A stretch of 64,000 nt of DNA from Nocardia vinacea NBRC 16497 (GCF_000308835.1 NZ_BAGN01000162.1:53283-117282); one strand, 5' to 3'; shown: positions 31,332 to 40,267, counted from the stretch's first letter. Notes: a model not told the origin generated them from the sequence alone. A program made the numbers and translations.

Positions 31332-32074
31332 AGATCCAGGAACGGGTCGAGCCCGACGGTCAGGCCTGGGCGATTGGCGATCTCACGGACGCCGAGCAAT
31401 ACGCCGGGGGCGAAGGAGGAGCGGTCGATGGAATCGTGGCGGATGGTGAGGGTTTCGCCCTGGGTGCCGAAGAGCACCTCCTGGTGTGCGACGAGTCCGG
31501 CCAGGCGCACCGAATGCACCCGCACGCCGTCGACATCGGCGCCGCGAGCGCCCTCGAGTTCCTGGGTGGTGGCGTCGGGGCTGCGGCCGACTCCGGCCTT
31601 GTCCCGCGCGGCGGCGATCAGGCCCGCGGTGCGATATGCGGTGCCCGAGGGCGCGTCGACCTTGTTCGGGTGATGCAGTTCGATGACCTCGACCGAATCG
31701 AAGAACCGCGCCGCCTGCTCGGCGAACCGCATGGACAGCACGGCGCCGATGGCGAAGTTCGGGGCGATGAGCACACCGGTCTCCGGCCGCCCGGCCAACC
31801 AGCCGCGCACCTCGTCGAGGCGCCCCTCATCGAATCCGGTGGTCCCGACGACCGCGTGAATTCCGCGTTCCACCAGGAACTTCAGATTCCCCATCACCAC
31901 ATCGGGATTGGTGAAGTCGACGACCACCTGCGTATCCGACTCGGTGAACGACTCGAGTGCATCGTCCTTGTCGACGGTCGCGACCAACTCCAGATCGTCG
32001 GCCGCCTGCACCGCCGCACAGATCGCCTGACCGACTTTCCCTCGCGCACCGAGCACTCCGACCCGAATGGTCAC
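31328..32074 (-). CDS. dapB: 4-hydroxy-tetrahydrodipicolinate reductase
   Basis: A 248-residue NAD(P)H-dependent reductase of the lysine/diaminopimelate pathway acting after DapA. The Rossmann motif GVLGARGKVGQ starts at about residue 6, ELHHPNKVDAPSGTA (about 152) is the signature with catalytic Lys, and GTTGFDE is present. I choose GTG at 32074 (V-T-I-R-V-G); a GTG two codons upstream is closer to AGGAGG, so the exact start is open by two residues. The downstream membrane gene overlaps its stop. Confidence 0.92.
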   Translation of the reverse strand: MTIRVGVLGARGKVGQAICAAVQAADDLELVATVDKDDALESFTESDTQVVVDFTNPDVVMGNLKFLVERGIHAVVGTTGFDEGRLDEVRGWLAGRPETGVLIAPNFAIGAVLSMRFAEQAARFFDSVEVIELHHPNKVDAPSGTAYRTAGLIAAARDKAGVGRSPDATTQELEGARGADVDGVRVHSVRLAGLVAHQEVLFGTQGETLTIRHDSIDRSSFAPGVLLGVREIANRPGLTVGLDPFLDL

Positions 32075-32249
32075 CGCCACCGCACCTCCTGGTTCCACTT
32101 CCGTACCGCAACCCTATCGAGCCGACGCGCGCCGCGGTCGCCGACCTCCCGCGGCGTGCGGCCGACCGCGCACGACTGCGCCTCGCTGACGCTCGGCTCC
32201 GTCGTGCGCGATGGCGCACTGTGCTGATGGTTCACTCGCCGACGCGCGC

Positions 32250-32669
32250 TCACGCGACCTGCGCGCCCGACATGTTCGCGACCATCTGCTCGAGCGTTCG
32301 GATCGTCTCGGCGTACCGCTCGTCGGCGATGCCCTCGACCATGGCGCGGCGGCGCTTGCCGATGCGGACGAAGGCTTGGTCGTGAACGCTGCGACCCGCA
32401 TCGGTCAGCTCCAGCGTGCCCGCGTTGTCGACAATAAGGCCGCGATTCACGAGTCCGGTGAGCTCCGCCTCCCATTCGCCGTCGTGTTCCCAGAAGGGCG
32501 CGAGACCATCGCGCACCTCGGCGGCCGGACGCGCGCCGTCGGCCAGCGAATGGACCATCTGCCAATGCCTGCGACTCAGCCCGCCGGCAGCGAGGTCCTC
32601 CTCGAATCGCTCATTGATCAGTCGATCCAGCTCCTTCAGCAAGTACCCGATCATGCGTTTCTCGGCCAT
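32250..32669 (-). CDS. MarR-like winged-helix regulator
   Basis: A 139-residue protein with GGAGGAG before ATG 32669. MIGYLLKELDRLINERFEEDL opens the dimer helix, and GLSRRHWQMVHSLADG, LTGLVNRGLIVDNAGTLELT and TDAGRSVHD show a winged-helix of the MarR type. It is divergent from a second MarR gene across a 45-bp spacer that holds a single large palindrome. Such divergent regulator pairs usually control themselves and each other. No obvious effector gene lies next to them. Confidence 0.72.
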   Translation of the reverse strand: MAEKRMIGYLLKELDRLINERFEEDLAAGGLSRRHWQMVHSLADGARPAAEVRDGLAPFWEHDGEWEAELTGLVNRGLIVDNAGTLELTDAGRSVHDQAFVRIGKRRRAMVEGIADERYAETIRTLEQMVANMSGAQVA

Positions 32670-32680
32670 GGCTCCTCCAC

Positions 32681-32708
32681 TTACATGTAGAATTACAACT
32701 ACATGTAA
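32681..32708. promoter_or_regulatory. MarR-type operator between the divergent regulator genes
   Basis: TTACATGTAG (32681-32690) and CTACATGTAA (32699-32708) form a perfect 10-bp inverted repeat with an 8-base AT-rich spacer. Each half contains the palindrome ACATGT. It fills most of the gap between start codons at 32669 (minus) and 32715 (plus). Confidence 0.75.
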
Positions 32709-32714
32709 TATGAC

Positions 32715-33176
32715 ATGGAAGTGATTCGATTGGAAGAGCACGATGCGGTGACCGTGGCCGTCGAAGCGGCGATGGTGCGGATCCGGCGGCGGCAGACCCG
32801 CGGGACACTGGGCAAGGGTTCACCGGTCCCGATCGCGGTGTTCCGCGTGCTGGACGCGGTGGCAGGGGCGAACGCGGACACCGTCGGAGCCCTGGCCCCC
32901 GCGCTGGGCGTCGATCAGCCGCGCGCGAGTCGCCTTGTCGCCCAGGCGGTTTCATCCGGCCACCTCGAGCGGGTGGCGGATCAGCAGGACGGCAGGCGAG
33001 CCGTCCTGCAACTGACCCCCGCCGGATACGCCGCCGTATCAGCGGCGCGCGCGGGCCGCCGCGCTGCCATGGCTGCCGCTATGGCGGACTGGACCGACCG
33101 TGAGCGCACCGAATTCGCCCGCCTGCTCGGACGATTCGTCGACGCCCTCGACGAAAGCCCCGGAGCGGGCACCTGA
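32715..33176 (+). CDS. MarR-family transcriptional regulator
   Basis: A 153-residue winged-helix regulator. IAVFRVLDAVAG, LAPALGVDQPRASRLVAQAV (recognition helix, about residues 62-80) and the wing DQQDGRRAVLQLTPAG are the standard MarR blocks. The end of the protein carries a second dimer helix (WTDRERTEFARLLGRFVDAL). It starts seven bases after the right arm of the shared operator. It is probably self-repressing, responding to a small phenolic or similar ligand, as is usual for the family. Confidence 0.82.
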   Translation: MEVIRLEEHDAVTVAVEAAMVRIRRRQTRGTLGKGSPVPIAVFRVLDAVAGANADTVGALAPALGVDQPRASRLVAQAVSSGHLERVADQQDGRRAVLQLTPAGYAAVSAARAGRRAAMAAAMADWTDRERTEFARLLGRFVDALDESPGAGT

Positions 33177-33257
33177 AAGCGGCCGCGCCGGAGCAGCTTC
33201 ATGCCGAGCACCCCGCGACAACCGCGCAGGCCGGAGAGAAGACGAAACACCGCCGCG

Positions 33258-34364
33258 CTAATCGAACACAATGACCTGCCGCAGCGCGTGCCCGGCAGCC
33301 AGTTCATCCATGGCGCGGTTGATTTCGTCCAATCCGACGTGCGAGGAAACCAGCTTCTCGACGGGCAACCGACCCTCGCGCCACATCCGGACGTACTCCG
33401 GAATATCCCGAGATGGCACCGCCGAGCCGAGATAGCTACCGATGATGGTGCGTCCCTGCGCGACCAATGCGAGGGGCGAAATGCTCGCACGCGCGTCGGG
33501 GGCGGGCAGTCCGACGGTAACAGTCGCACCGCCGGGTCCTGTTGCGGCAACAGCGGTTTCGAAGGCGCGGACATTGCCCGCTGCCTCGACCACGATATCC
33601 GCCTGGATGCCCTGTTCCGCGAGTTCGGTCGGTGTATATGCGGCGCTCGCGCCGAGTTCCTTCGCGAGAGCGAGCTTTTCCGGCACGGTATCGACGGCGA
33701 TCACCTCATGCTCACCGAGCGACACCGCGACGAGCACGGCCGCCATGCCGACGCCGCCGAGCCCAACCACCATGATCCGATCTGCCACACCGGGTTTCGC
33801 GGAGTTGAGCAGCGCACCACCACCGGTGAGCACCGCGCAGCCCAGTACCGCGGCAACCTCCGGCGGCACATCGGCATCGACCGGAACCACCGATCGGCGA
33901 TCGACGACGGCGTGCGTCGCAAAGGCGGACACGCCGAGGTGATGGTGCACCTCCGCGCCCTCGCGGTGCAGCCGCCGCCCACCGTTCAATAGCTCACCCG
34001 CATTATTGGCAACACTGCCCGGCCCACACGGCGTGCGGCCGTCACTGGCACAGCCCGCACACTCCCCACAGCGCGGCAGAAAGGTCATCACCACGCGCTG
34101 TCCCACCGCGAGATCACTGTCACCGGGACCGATCGCTTCGACGATGCCCGCGGCCTCGTGGCCGAGCAGCATCGGTACCGGTCGCACCCGGTTTCCGTCC
34201 ACCACCGACAGGTCGGAATGACACAGCCCCGCGGCCTCGATTCGCACCAGTAGCTCACCCGGACCCGGGTCCCCCAGATCCAGCTCACAGACGGTGATCG
34301 GTGCCGACTCGGCGAACGGCGTGGGCGCTGCGATCCGCTCCAGGACCGCCCCTCGAATCTTCAT
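33258..34364 (-). CDS. Zinc-dependent alcohol dehydrogenase
   Basis: A 368-residue medium-chain dehydrogenase. The catalytic zinc site fits C48 (GLCHSD) and H69-E70 (GHEAAG), and the structural zinc site fits C99, C102, C105 and C113 (CGECAGCASDGRTPC). The Rossmann motif is VVGLGGVGMAAV near residue 200, with D225 suggesting NAD. The pattern resembles long-chain or aryl ADHs and the mycothiol-dependent formaldehyde dehydrogenase group; the exact substrate cannot be told. The gene stands alone between a MarR gene and a VOC gene. Confidence 0.85.
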   Translation of the reverse strand: MKIRGAVLERIAAPTPFAESAPITVCELDLGDPGPGELLVRIEAAGLCHSDLSVVDGNRVRPVPMLLGHEAAGIVEAIGPGDSDLAVGQRVVMTFLPRCGECAGCASDGRTPCGPGSVANNAGELLNGGRRLHREGAEVHHHLGVSAFATHAVVDRRSVVPVDADVPPEVAAVLGCAVLTGGGALLNSAKPGVADRIMVVGLGGVGMAAVLVAVSLGEHEVIAVDTVPEKLALAKELGASAAYTPTELAEQGIQADIVVEAAGNVRAFETAVAATGPGGATVTVGLPAPDARASISPLALVAQGRTIIGSYLGSAVPSRDIPEYVRMWREGRLPVEKLVSSHVGLDEINRAMDELAAGHALRQVIVFD

Positions 34365-34489
34365 TCCACGACGCTACCGCGCAGCGTCACAGACAGAGCA
34401 GCGGATCACAGCCGGACACGCGGTCGAGGAAACATGGTCCCGATCACTCAGGGTGGCACGGTGGGTAGTGATTCGCTAGCCTCGACGCC

Positions 34490-34545
34490 CGTGACGGTGC
34501 TCCCGTAGGCCGCCTTGTACCGAGCCCGGGGTCGGGACCGTCACG
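34490..34545 (+). promoter_or_regulatory. Leader hairpin before the VOC gene
   Basis: CGTGACGGT (34490-34498) and ACCGTCACG (34537-34545) pair perfectly over nine bases around a 38-base loop. A strong site AAGGAG follows at 34551-34556, but the codon at normal spacing is CTG, in frame with the ATG at 34611. A regulatory leader or structured 5' end is possible. Confidence 0.4.
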
Positions 34546-34610
34546 ACACAAGGAGAAATCCCCTGGCCCACCCGTCGCCCGACCACCACCCCTCGAGGAA
34601 TCGCTCCGCG

Positions 34611-35009
34611 ATGCCCTCTGTCCAGTTCAATCACACCATTGTCGGATGTCGCGACAATCGGGTATCCGCCGAATTCTGGTCGGACATCCTGGGTTTGGAA
34701 CTAGGAAAAGAGTGGGGCCCGTTCATCCCACTTCCCACGGGTAATGGAGTCACCTTCGACTTCGCGAACGTGCCGGAACACATCACCGAAATCCAGCCTC
34801 AGCATTACGCATTCCTGATCTCCGAGGCCGAGTTCGACGCGGCCTACGCCAAGATCCAGCGCTACAAACTGGATCACTGGGCCGACCCGCGCCAACAGGG
34901 CGTCAACGAGATCAACCACAACGATGGCGGTCGCGGCGTCTATTTCCTCGACCCCAGCGGCCACTTCTTGGAGCTGATCACCGTCCCGTACGGCGGTTGG
35001 CCAACGTAG
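34611..35009 (+). CDS. VOC-superfamily (glyoxalase/bleomycin resistance-like) protein
   Basis: A 132-residue protein with the paired beta-alpha-beta-beta-beta fold. FNHTIVGCRDNRVSAEFW carries the first metal-site His, QHYAFLIS the second, and DPSGHFLELITVPYGG the C-terminal Glu. Start ATG 34611 matches homologues in length. However, the only good ribosome site (AAGGAG at 34551) points to a CTG 16 codons upstream in the same frame, so an N-terminal extension from a rare start is possible. The substrate is unknown. Confidence 0.8.
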   Translation: MPSVQFNHTIVGCRDNRVSAEFWSDILGLELGKEWGPFIPLPTGNGVTFDFANVPEHITEIQPQHYAFLISEAEFDAAYAKIQRYKLDHWADPRQQGVNEINHNDGGRGVYFLDPSGHFLELITVPYGGWPT

Positions 35010-35016
35010 TGCAACC

Positions 35017-35049
35017 GTCGGGGCAGCCGCCAACCGCAGCTGCCCCGAC
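35017..35049. terminator. Bidirectional hairpin between convergent genes
   Basis: GTCGGGGCAGC (35017-35027) and GCTGCCCCGAC (35039-35049) form a perfect 11-bp stem with an 11-base loop, seven bases after the VOC stop and 50 bases after the end of the opposing pentapeptide gene. There is no T tract, as is common for actinobacterial terminators. Confidence 0.6.
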
Positions 35050-35099
35050 CGGCTGGTTCGAGAAGCCCCTCCGGCCTGTTCGCACGGGTCGGCCGAGCG

Positions 35100-36500
35100 T
35101 CACACCGCAGCGGCCGGCGGCCAGGGATTGGGTTTGACACTGGCCGGTTTGCGGGTCGGCGCGTCATCCCAATCGAAATGGGTGCCCACCCAGGCTTTCG
35201 GGCGATCGAAGTGGATTTCCTGGGCGGCGAAACGGGTGCCGACGAAGGAAATGTCGCCGAAGAAGTCGCCTTCGGTGAAATCGATTACGCGCCCGCCGAG
35301 CACGGTCCGCGGGAACCTGACGCCACCGTGGAACTCGGCTCGCGCGAAGTCCGTTTCGCGGGTGCCTCTGTTCCGCAGTCGATTGGACGCACCTACTTTG
35401 GCCTCGTCGAAGGCCGTGAGCGTGGCGTAGAACTGCGCGTCTCTGAATGCGATACGGGCACTCGCGAATTCGGCGCGATCGAAGGCGATGTGGTCACCAT
35501 CGAAGGCGGCACGCTCGAACGAGGTCAGGTCCGCCTGGAACTTCGCGTCCTGGAACGAGGTTCGCGTGCCGAGGAAGCGAGCGCCGCCGAAGTTGGTGCT
35601 CGGACCTTGGAAGCGAGCGCTCTCGAACGACACCGAACCTTCGAACGTGACATCGGCGAAGGTGGTGCCGTTGCCTGCCGGTTCGCGCTTTTCGATACGG
35701 TTGGTATCGAACTTCGCGTGCTCGAAGAGCGCCGGGCCGTCCCGGAAGGTCGCGCCGCGGAAGGTGACATGGTGGCCGTCGAACCGCACGCGCTCGAACG
35801 TCGAGGGCCCGATGAATGTTGCCCCGGCGAACGACGTATGCCGCCCCGAGAACACCGCGTCCCGGAAATCGACCTTCTCCAGCACCGCACCGTTGAACGT
35901 CAGGTTGCACGCCGACCACAGGATGTCCGCAGATGGTCTCAGGTGTTGGGCGATCACGCGGACGATGGCGCGACGCACCTCCCGATCGTTCTGCCGGAAG
36001 TGGTAGACCCGCTCGACTTTGATCCCGGCTTCGTCCGCCGATTCGGCCCGCGAGACAAGATGATTCGCGCCATCGGCCGGTTCGTACGGCAGCTGCAGAT
36101 ATCCACACAGCACATCGATGCACTGCTGTCTTCGACTTTGCGCGGAAAACTCATCGGCCACCCCCGCCATCGCATAAACCCCGGCGATCCGCACCGCCAC
36201 ATCCGCATCCCCCAACTGCCGCGCCGCCGCTCCGAACAACTCCGCGAACCGCCCCCGCTCCAGATCCCGCTGCCGCCGGTATGCCACCACCAATGCGACC
36301 GCGCCACCGACACCAGCCGCCACCGATAGCGCGATCTTGGTGAGGTCCAACTGATTCGGGGTCTCGGACTTCGCACCCAGCAGCCACCACAACAACCACC
36401 AGGTCAGCCCCGCAATCACCAATCCACCGACAACCGCACCCAACACCGCGAGCAACAGTGCCGCGCGGTGTAGTCGGTCGCCCAACCGCCCCCATCGCAT
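35100..36500 (-). CDS. Membrane-anchored pentapeptide-repeat protein
   Basis: A 466-residue protein. Two membrane spans near the N-terminus (LLLAVLGAVVGGLVIAGLTWWLLWWLL and ALSVAAGVGGAVALVVAY) are followed by a helical region (residues ~80-190). About 200 residues of A(F/N)xx(A/V)xF-type pentapeptide repeats then follow (FAGATFIG, FRGATFRD, FESARFQG, FGGARFLG, FDRAEFAS). This should form a right-handed quadrilateral beta-helix facing the cytosol. ATG 36500 is chosen; the frame extends to a TTG at 36542. Similar proteins are common in Nocardia and Streptomyces without known role. Confidence 0.75.
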   Translation of the reverse strand: MRWGRLGDRLHRAALLLAVLGAVVGGLVIAGLTWWLLWWLLGAKSETPNQLDLTKIALSVAAGVGGAVALVVAYRRQRDLERGRFAELFGAAARQLGDADVAVRIAGVYAMAGVADEFSAQSRRQQCIDVLCGYLQLPYEPADGANHLVSRAESADEAGIKVERVYHFRQNDREVRRAIVRVIAQHLRPSADILWSACNLTFNGAVLEKVDFRDAVFSGRHTSFAGATFIGPSTFERVRFDGHHVTFRGATFRDGPALFEHAKFDTNRIEKREPAGNGTTFADVTFEGSVSFESARFQGPSTNFGGARFLGTRTSFQDAKFQADLTSFERAAFDGDHIAFDRAEFASARIAFRDAQFYATLTAFDEAKVGASNRLRNRGTRETDFARAEFHGGVRFPRTVLGGRVIDFTEGDFFGDISFVGTRFAAQEIHFDRPKAWVGTHFDWDDAPTRKPASVKPNPWPPAAAV

Positions 36501-36634
36501 GACCGCATGGTAGCCGGGTTGTCGCTCGTCGACTACCGACAAGATCGGCTAGCCCTGCGCACCTTACCTTTTCGATGTCCGCGTGCTTCATGATGCGCGG
36601 CTGGGTGACCGATCCGGCGGTCACGACAAATCGG

Positions 36635-37489
36635 TCACGCGCGACCCGGAATCGGCTGCCGGTCGAACCGGCCGCGCAATTGTTCGGTCACCTCCCATAG
36701 GCGCCGCGCGGTAGCCGCGTCGTAAGACTGGGGTGACGACTTGACGGGCTTGAATCTGTTGTAGTACGAACCGCTTTCGATGTCATTGCTGGTGGCCAGT
36801 TCGATGATCGGCGCCGCCCCCTTGGCCGTCGGAAGCGAAATGGCGTGCATGGGTGCCACACGCAGGCGGGAGAACCGCCGACCGAGATCGGAGCGGACCA
36901 TTCCAGGATGCAGTGCGACGATGGTCAATTCGGGATGCCGACGCTGTAATTCATAACTGAACAACAGGTTTGCCAGTTTGCTGCGGCTATAGGCGAGGAA
37001 GGGATCGTAATGGCGTTCGCTGCCCAGGTCGGCGAAGTCGAGATCTATTGCACCCGAGTGGAACAGCGCCGCACGATGACCCTCGGAATTGACATTCACC
37101 ACTCGCCCAGCTCCGCGTTGCAATAGCGAAAGGAGAACGCCGGTCATCGAGAATGGCGCCAGGTGGTGCACGGCGATGTTCAGCTCGATGCCCTCGGAGG
37201 TGACCTCACGCTCGGGCACCATGACTCCGGCGTTGTTCACCAGCGTGTCCACCGTGTCGGTCACCTGAGCGATCTGTGCTGCGGCGCGGTCGATTCCGGC
37301 CGCCGTGGCGACATCGGCCGTGATCACGGCGGCATCCGGCAACTCGGCGCGCAACTCGGCGGCGCGGCGCGGGTCGCGCCCGATGAGGATCAACCGATGT
37401 CCGTCGTGCGTCAGTCGCCGCACGGCGTGCCTGCCCATTCCAGATGTTGCCCCGACAAAGACAATGGTTCGCGATACCGATGCGTTCAT
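36635..37489 (-). CDS. Short-chain dehydrogenase/reductase
   Basis: A 284-residue classical SDR. The cofactor motif is VGATSGMG (about residue 12), the NNAGVM block lies near 86, Ser is in VNVNSEG and YSRSKLANLL (about 163) holds the catalytic Tyr and Lys. The 36-residue C-terminal end is longer than average. The RDP after strand 2 suggests NADPH. Its ATG overlaps the stop of the neighbouring SDR (ATGA), so the two are co-expressed. The substrate is unknown; the pair lies under a PadR-type regulator encoded divergently. Confidence 0.83.
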   Translation of the reverse strand: MNASVSRTIVFVGATSGMGRHAVRRLTHDGHRLILIGRDPRRAAELRAELPDAAVITADVATAAGIDRAAAQIAQVTDTVDTLVNNAGVMVPEREVTSEGIELNIAVHHLAPFSMTGVLLSLLQRGAGRVVNVNSEGHRAALFHSGAIDLDFADLGSERHYDPFLAYSRSKLANLLFSYELQRRHPELTIVALHPGMVRSDLGRRFSRLRVAPMHAISLPTAKGAAPIIELATSNDIESGSYYNRFKPVKSSPQSYDAATARRLWEVTEQLRGRFDRQPIPGRA

Positions 37490-38349
37490 GCCGCACCCAC
37501 CACCGGAGATACCGAGCGCAGCCCATAGGCGCCGGAGATCACGCGTTCGCGCAACGATGCGGGGAGGTGGGCCAGCAGCGCGAAAGTACGGACTCCGGTT
37601 CCCGCAGCGTACTGCCGCTTGGGCTTGCGCGTTGTCACCGCCTTCACTACCGCTCGGGCGACCGGTTCGACCGGACCTAGTTGTATGCGTTCACCGGCCG
37701 CTGCGACGGCGTCGAGCTGGCTGCGGTAGAGCGCGACACGCTCTGGACTGGAGTCGGAGATCGCTTGCTGTGCACTCAGTTCCGCTTTGGAGAAGATCTC
37801 CGTACGGGTGCCGCCTGGCTCAACGAGGACGACCGGAATACCCCAGGCGGACAGTTCCAGCCGCAGCGCATTCGACCACGACGCCAGGGCCGCCTTGCTG
37901 GCCGAAATCGGCGCCATGAACGGTATCGGGATGCGGGCGGTCGGCGCACTGATATTGACGATGCGGCCTCGGCCCGCGCGCACCAGCGGCAGAAACTCTC
38001 GGCAGACATAGGCCGGCCCGAATGTGTTCACGTCGAACTGGTGGCGCAACTGATCGGGCGTTACCAGCTCGAGCGGCCCCTGCACGATAATTCCGGCGTT
38101 GTTGATCACCGCGTGCAGCCCCTCGCCTCCGACCTGCGCGGCGACTGCGGCAGCTGCGCGTGCCACGCTGTCGGGATCGGTGACATCCATTGTTACCGAA
38201 CGAATTTCGGCGGAATCGTGACTGGGAACCGTAGTGTGCACACCCGCGTATACGGTATAGCCCCGCCGGACCAGCAGATCGGTGACCACGGCGCCGATGC
38301 CGCCGGTGGACCCGGTAATGAAGACATTGCCCTGACCGTGTTTCGGCAC
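37486..38349 (-). CDS. Short-chain dehydrogenase-like protein lacking the catalytic tyrosine
   Basis: A 287-residue SDR-fold protein. GTG 38349 has GGAGGA upstream; the frame runs on to 38376 but that would place the ribosome site inside the gene. FITGSTGGIG, NNAGII and VNISAPTA (Ser) are normal, but the active-site segment reads PISASKAAL, where YxASK is expected. Ile thus replaces the catalytic Tyr. Either the protein is not an oxidoreductase or another residue substitutes. It overlaps an SDR with an intact site. Confidence 0.78.
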   Translation of the reverse strand: MPKHGQGNVFITGSTGGIGAVVTDLLVRRGYTVYAGVHTTVPSHDSAEIRSVTMDVTDPDSVARAAAAVAAQVGGEGLHAVINNAGIIVQGPLELVTPDQLRHQFDVNTFGPAYVCREFLPLVRAGRGRIVNISAPTARIPIPFMAPISASKAALASWSNALRLELSAWGIPVVLVEPGGTRTEIFSKAELSAQQAISDSSPERVALYRSQLDAVAAAGERIQLGPVEPVARAVVKAVTTRKPKRQYAAGTGVRTFALLAHLPASLRERVISGAYGLRSVSPVVGAA

Positions 38350-38372
38350 GGCTCCTCCAGATGTTCGAATCA

Positions 38373-38444
38373 ACATGTTACTTTGAACAGGTGAATGCGA
38401 AGGAAGCCTCTCAGATGTCTATCGACATGTCAACAGGAACATGT
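38373..38444. promoter_or_regulatory. PadR-type operator region
   Basis: Three ACATGT palindromes lie at 38373-38378, 38425-38430 and 38439-38444 in the gap between the SDR start (38349, minus) and the padR start (38474, plus). The last two are 14 bases apart. PadR proteins usually bind ATGT-N8-ACAT sites, which fits. Confidence 0.5.
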
Positions 38445-38473
38445 CCACACGAACACAACGCGGGTGATCAACC

Positions 38474-39013
38474 GTGTCACTGAGGCATGCCCTGCTGGGA
38501 CTACTCGCCGAAAACCCGGCAAGCGGGTGGGATCTGAGCCAGCGATTCGATGAGGTACTGGGTTCGGTTTGGCCCGCCGGGCATCCACAGATCTACAGCG
38601 AGCTGCGCAAACTACAGGAGAACGGATACATCGCCGTCGACGCCGAGGGCCCGCGCGGACGCAAGGACTACCGGATCACCGAGGCGGGCCTGACCGAGGT
38701 CCGGCGCTGGCTGACCGAAACCGAGGTCGATCACACCATCCGACTGGAACCGCTGCTGCGTTCGGTGTTCTTCTGGCTGATGACACCCGAACAGGTGGCC
38801 GAGCACCTCGACCGCGAGGCTGCCTATTACCACGGCCTCGCGGAGAACTACCGCAAGATCGCCGCCGCCAAGGACCGCGGCGAATACGGTCGAAGCCCGC
38901 AGACGGATTCGCTGCGCATCGCCGCCGAGGCCGGAATCCGGCTGTCCTCAGCCCTCGGCGAGTGGGCGGACTGGACCAAAACGCGCCTGTCGCGGGAGTC
39001 GCCAGACGAGTAG
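38474..39013 (+). CDS. PadR-family transcriptional regulator
   Basis: A 179-residue regulator. The winged helix HALLGLLAENPASGWDLSQRF...SVWPAGHPQIYSELRKLQ is the PadR/AphA signature, with the wing EGPRGRKDYRITEAG. The C-terminal half (residues ~85-165) is the Vir_act_alpha_C helical dimer domain. GTG 38474 starts the conserved part. It probably represses the divergent SDR pair and itself; phenolic or lipophilic ligands are typical for the family. Confidence 0.85.
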   Translation: MSLRHALLGLLAENPASGWDLSQRFDEVLGSVWPAGHPQIYSELRKLQENGYIAVDAEGPRGRKDYRITEAGLTEVRRWLTETEVDHTIRLEPLLRSVFFWLMTPEQVAEHLDREAAYYHGLAENYRKIAAAKDRGEYGRSPQTDSLRIAAEAGIRLSSALGEWADWTKTRLSRESPDE

Positions 39014-39024
39014 CGCCGAATCGG

Positions 39025-40248
39025 CTACCCCTGCGCCCCTTGCACTTTCGCTTCCTGATTCCGACGCAGTCCGAGCCCCGCCGCCACCAGGCAAGCCAAG
39101 GCGACCGCACCGACGAACCATGGGAACACCTCGCTCAGCCCCCATTCGGTGGCCGCCCAGCCGGCGAGGATGGTCGGCAGCGCCATGGCGGTGTAGGCGA
39201 GCAGGTAGTACGCCGACATGGTCTCGCCGCGCTTGTGTTGCGGCACAACCTCGGACAGATGGCGCAGCGAACCACCGAAGCCGAGTCCGAAGGTCGCGCC
39301 GAGCAATACTCCGGCCAGTAGCACCACTACCCAGTTGCCGGTGTGCAATGCGGGCACGGTGAGCACCAGTGCCACCGCCATGCCGGTATCGCCGCCGATT
39401 GCCGCGCGCCGCGCCGGAATTCCGGTCGCGAACAGCTGAGCCGTGGCGCCGGCCACCGCGGTCGACGCGACGACCGCGCCACCGAAGACCAGATTGTGGA
39501 TGCCGGTCTCCGCCGAGGCGAGCGACGGATACAGCGACAGCAGCACGCCCAGCACCGACCAGGCCGCCATCACACCCAGCGCGGAAAACCAGAAGTCACC
39601 GCGAATCTCCTGCGGCACCGCTGGTTTCGCGATCGTGATGCGTCCGGCGATCCGAGCGGTATGTGGTTCCCGCAATGCGATGACACCGACGCCGATGAGC
39701 AGGCACACCACCGTGATGACGACATATGGCATGCGCAGCGGATGCGGCGCGTACTGCGCCAGCAATGCCGAACCCAGAATCGCCACGGCCATACCCACAT
39801 TGAAGGCAACGCCACTGAGCTGACCGGACCGCGCACCATGCTTCGGCCGCAGATCCAGCAGTGCCGCGGCACCGGCGACCACCGTCGAGCCGACCGCCAG
39901 CCCGTGCAGCGCCCGCGCAACCAACAGCATCGCGACATTATCGGCCAGCAAGAACACCACCAGCCCGATGATCAGGGTGGCGAATGCGCCGAGCAGCACC
40001 GGCTTGCGACCGACCACATCGGAGATACGACCGGAGACCAGCACCGCGGCCAGCGCCGCGAATGCGTATACCGCGAAGACGAAGGTCGTCGTGAGTGGCG
40101 TGAAATGCCATTCCTTCTGATACATGCCGTACAGCGGCGCGGGCACCCCGGACACGCCGAGCGCTACCCCACTCGCCGCCAGAATCAGCGCGTAGGCCCA
40201 GCGCTGAGAGGTCTGCTGGTCGGCCGCCACCGTCATTGTCGCTGCCAT
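39025..40248 (-). CDS. MFS transporter (drug-efflux type)
   Basis: A 407-residue 12-span facilitator. YALILAASGVALGVSGVPAPLYGMY opens helix 1, SGRISDVVGRKP is the motif-A loop (about residue 73) and LHGLAVGSTVVAGAAALLD belongs to helix 4 of drug:H+ antiporters. RGETMSAYYLLAYTAMALP matches the second-half repeat. It is divergent from an ArsR regulator across a 91-bp spacer with matching half sites, so it is probably induced by a small toxic molecule. The substrate is unknown. Confidence 0.82.
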   Translation of the reverse strand: MAATMTVAADQQTSQRWAYALILAASGVALGVSGVPAPLYGMYQKEWHFTPLTTTFVFAVYAFAALAAVLVSGRISDVVGRKPVLLGAFATLIIGLVVFLLADNVAMLLVARALHGLAVGSTVVAGAAALLDLRPKHGARSGQLSGVAFNVGMAVAILGSALLAQYAPHPLRMPYVVITVVCLLIGVGVIALREPHTARIAGRITIAKPAVPQEIRGDFWFSALGVMAAWSVLGVLLSLYPSLASAETGIHNLVFGGAVVASTAVAGATAQLFATGIPARRAAIGGDTGMAVALVLTVPALHTGNWVVVLLAGVLLGATFGLGFGGSLRHLSEVVPQHKRGETMSAYYLLAYTAMALPTILAGWAATEWGLSEVFPWFVGAVALACLVAAGLGLRRNQEAKVQGAQG

Positions 40249-40267
40249 CGGAACCCCGATCAGGTAA

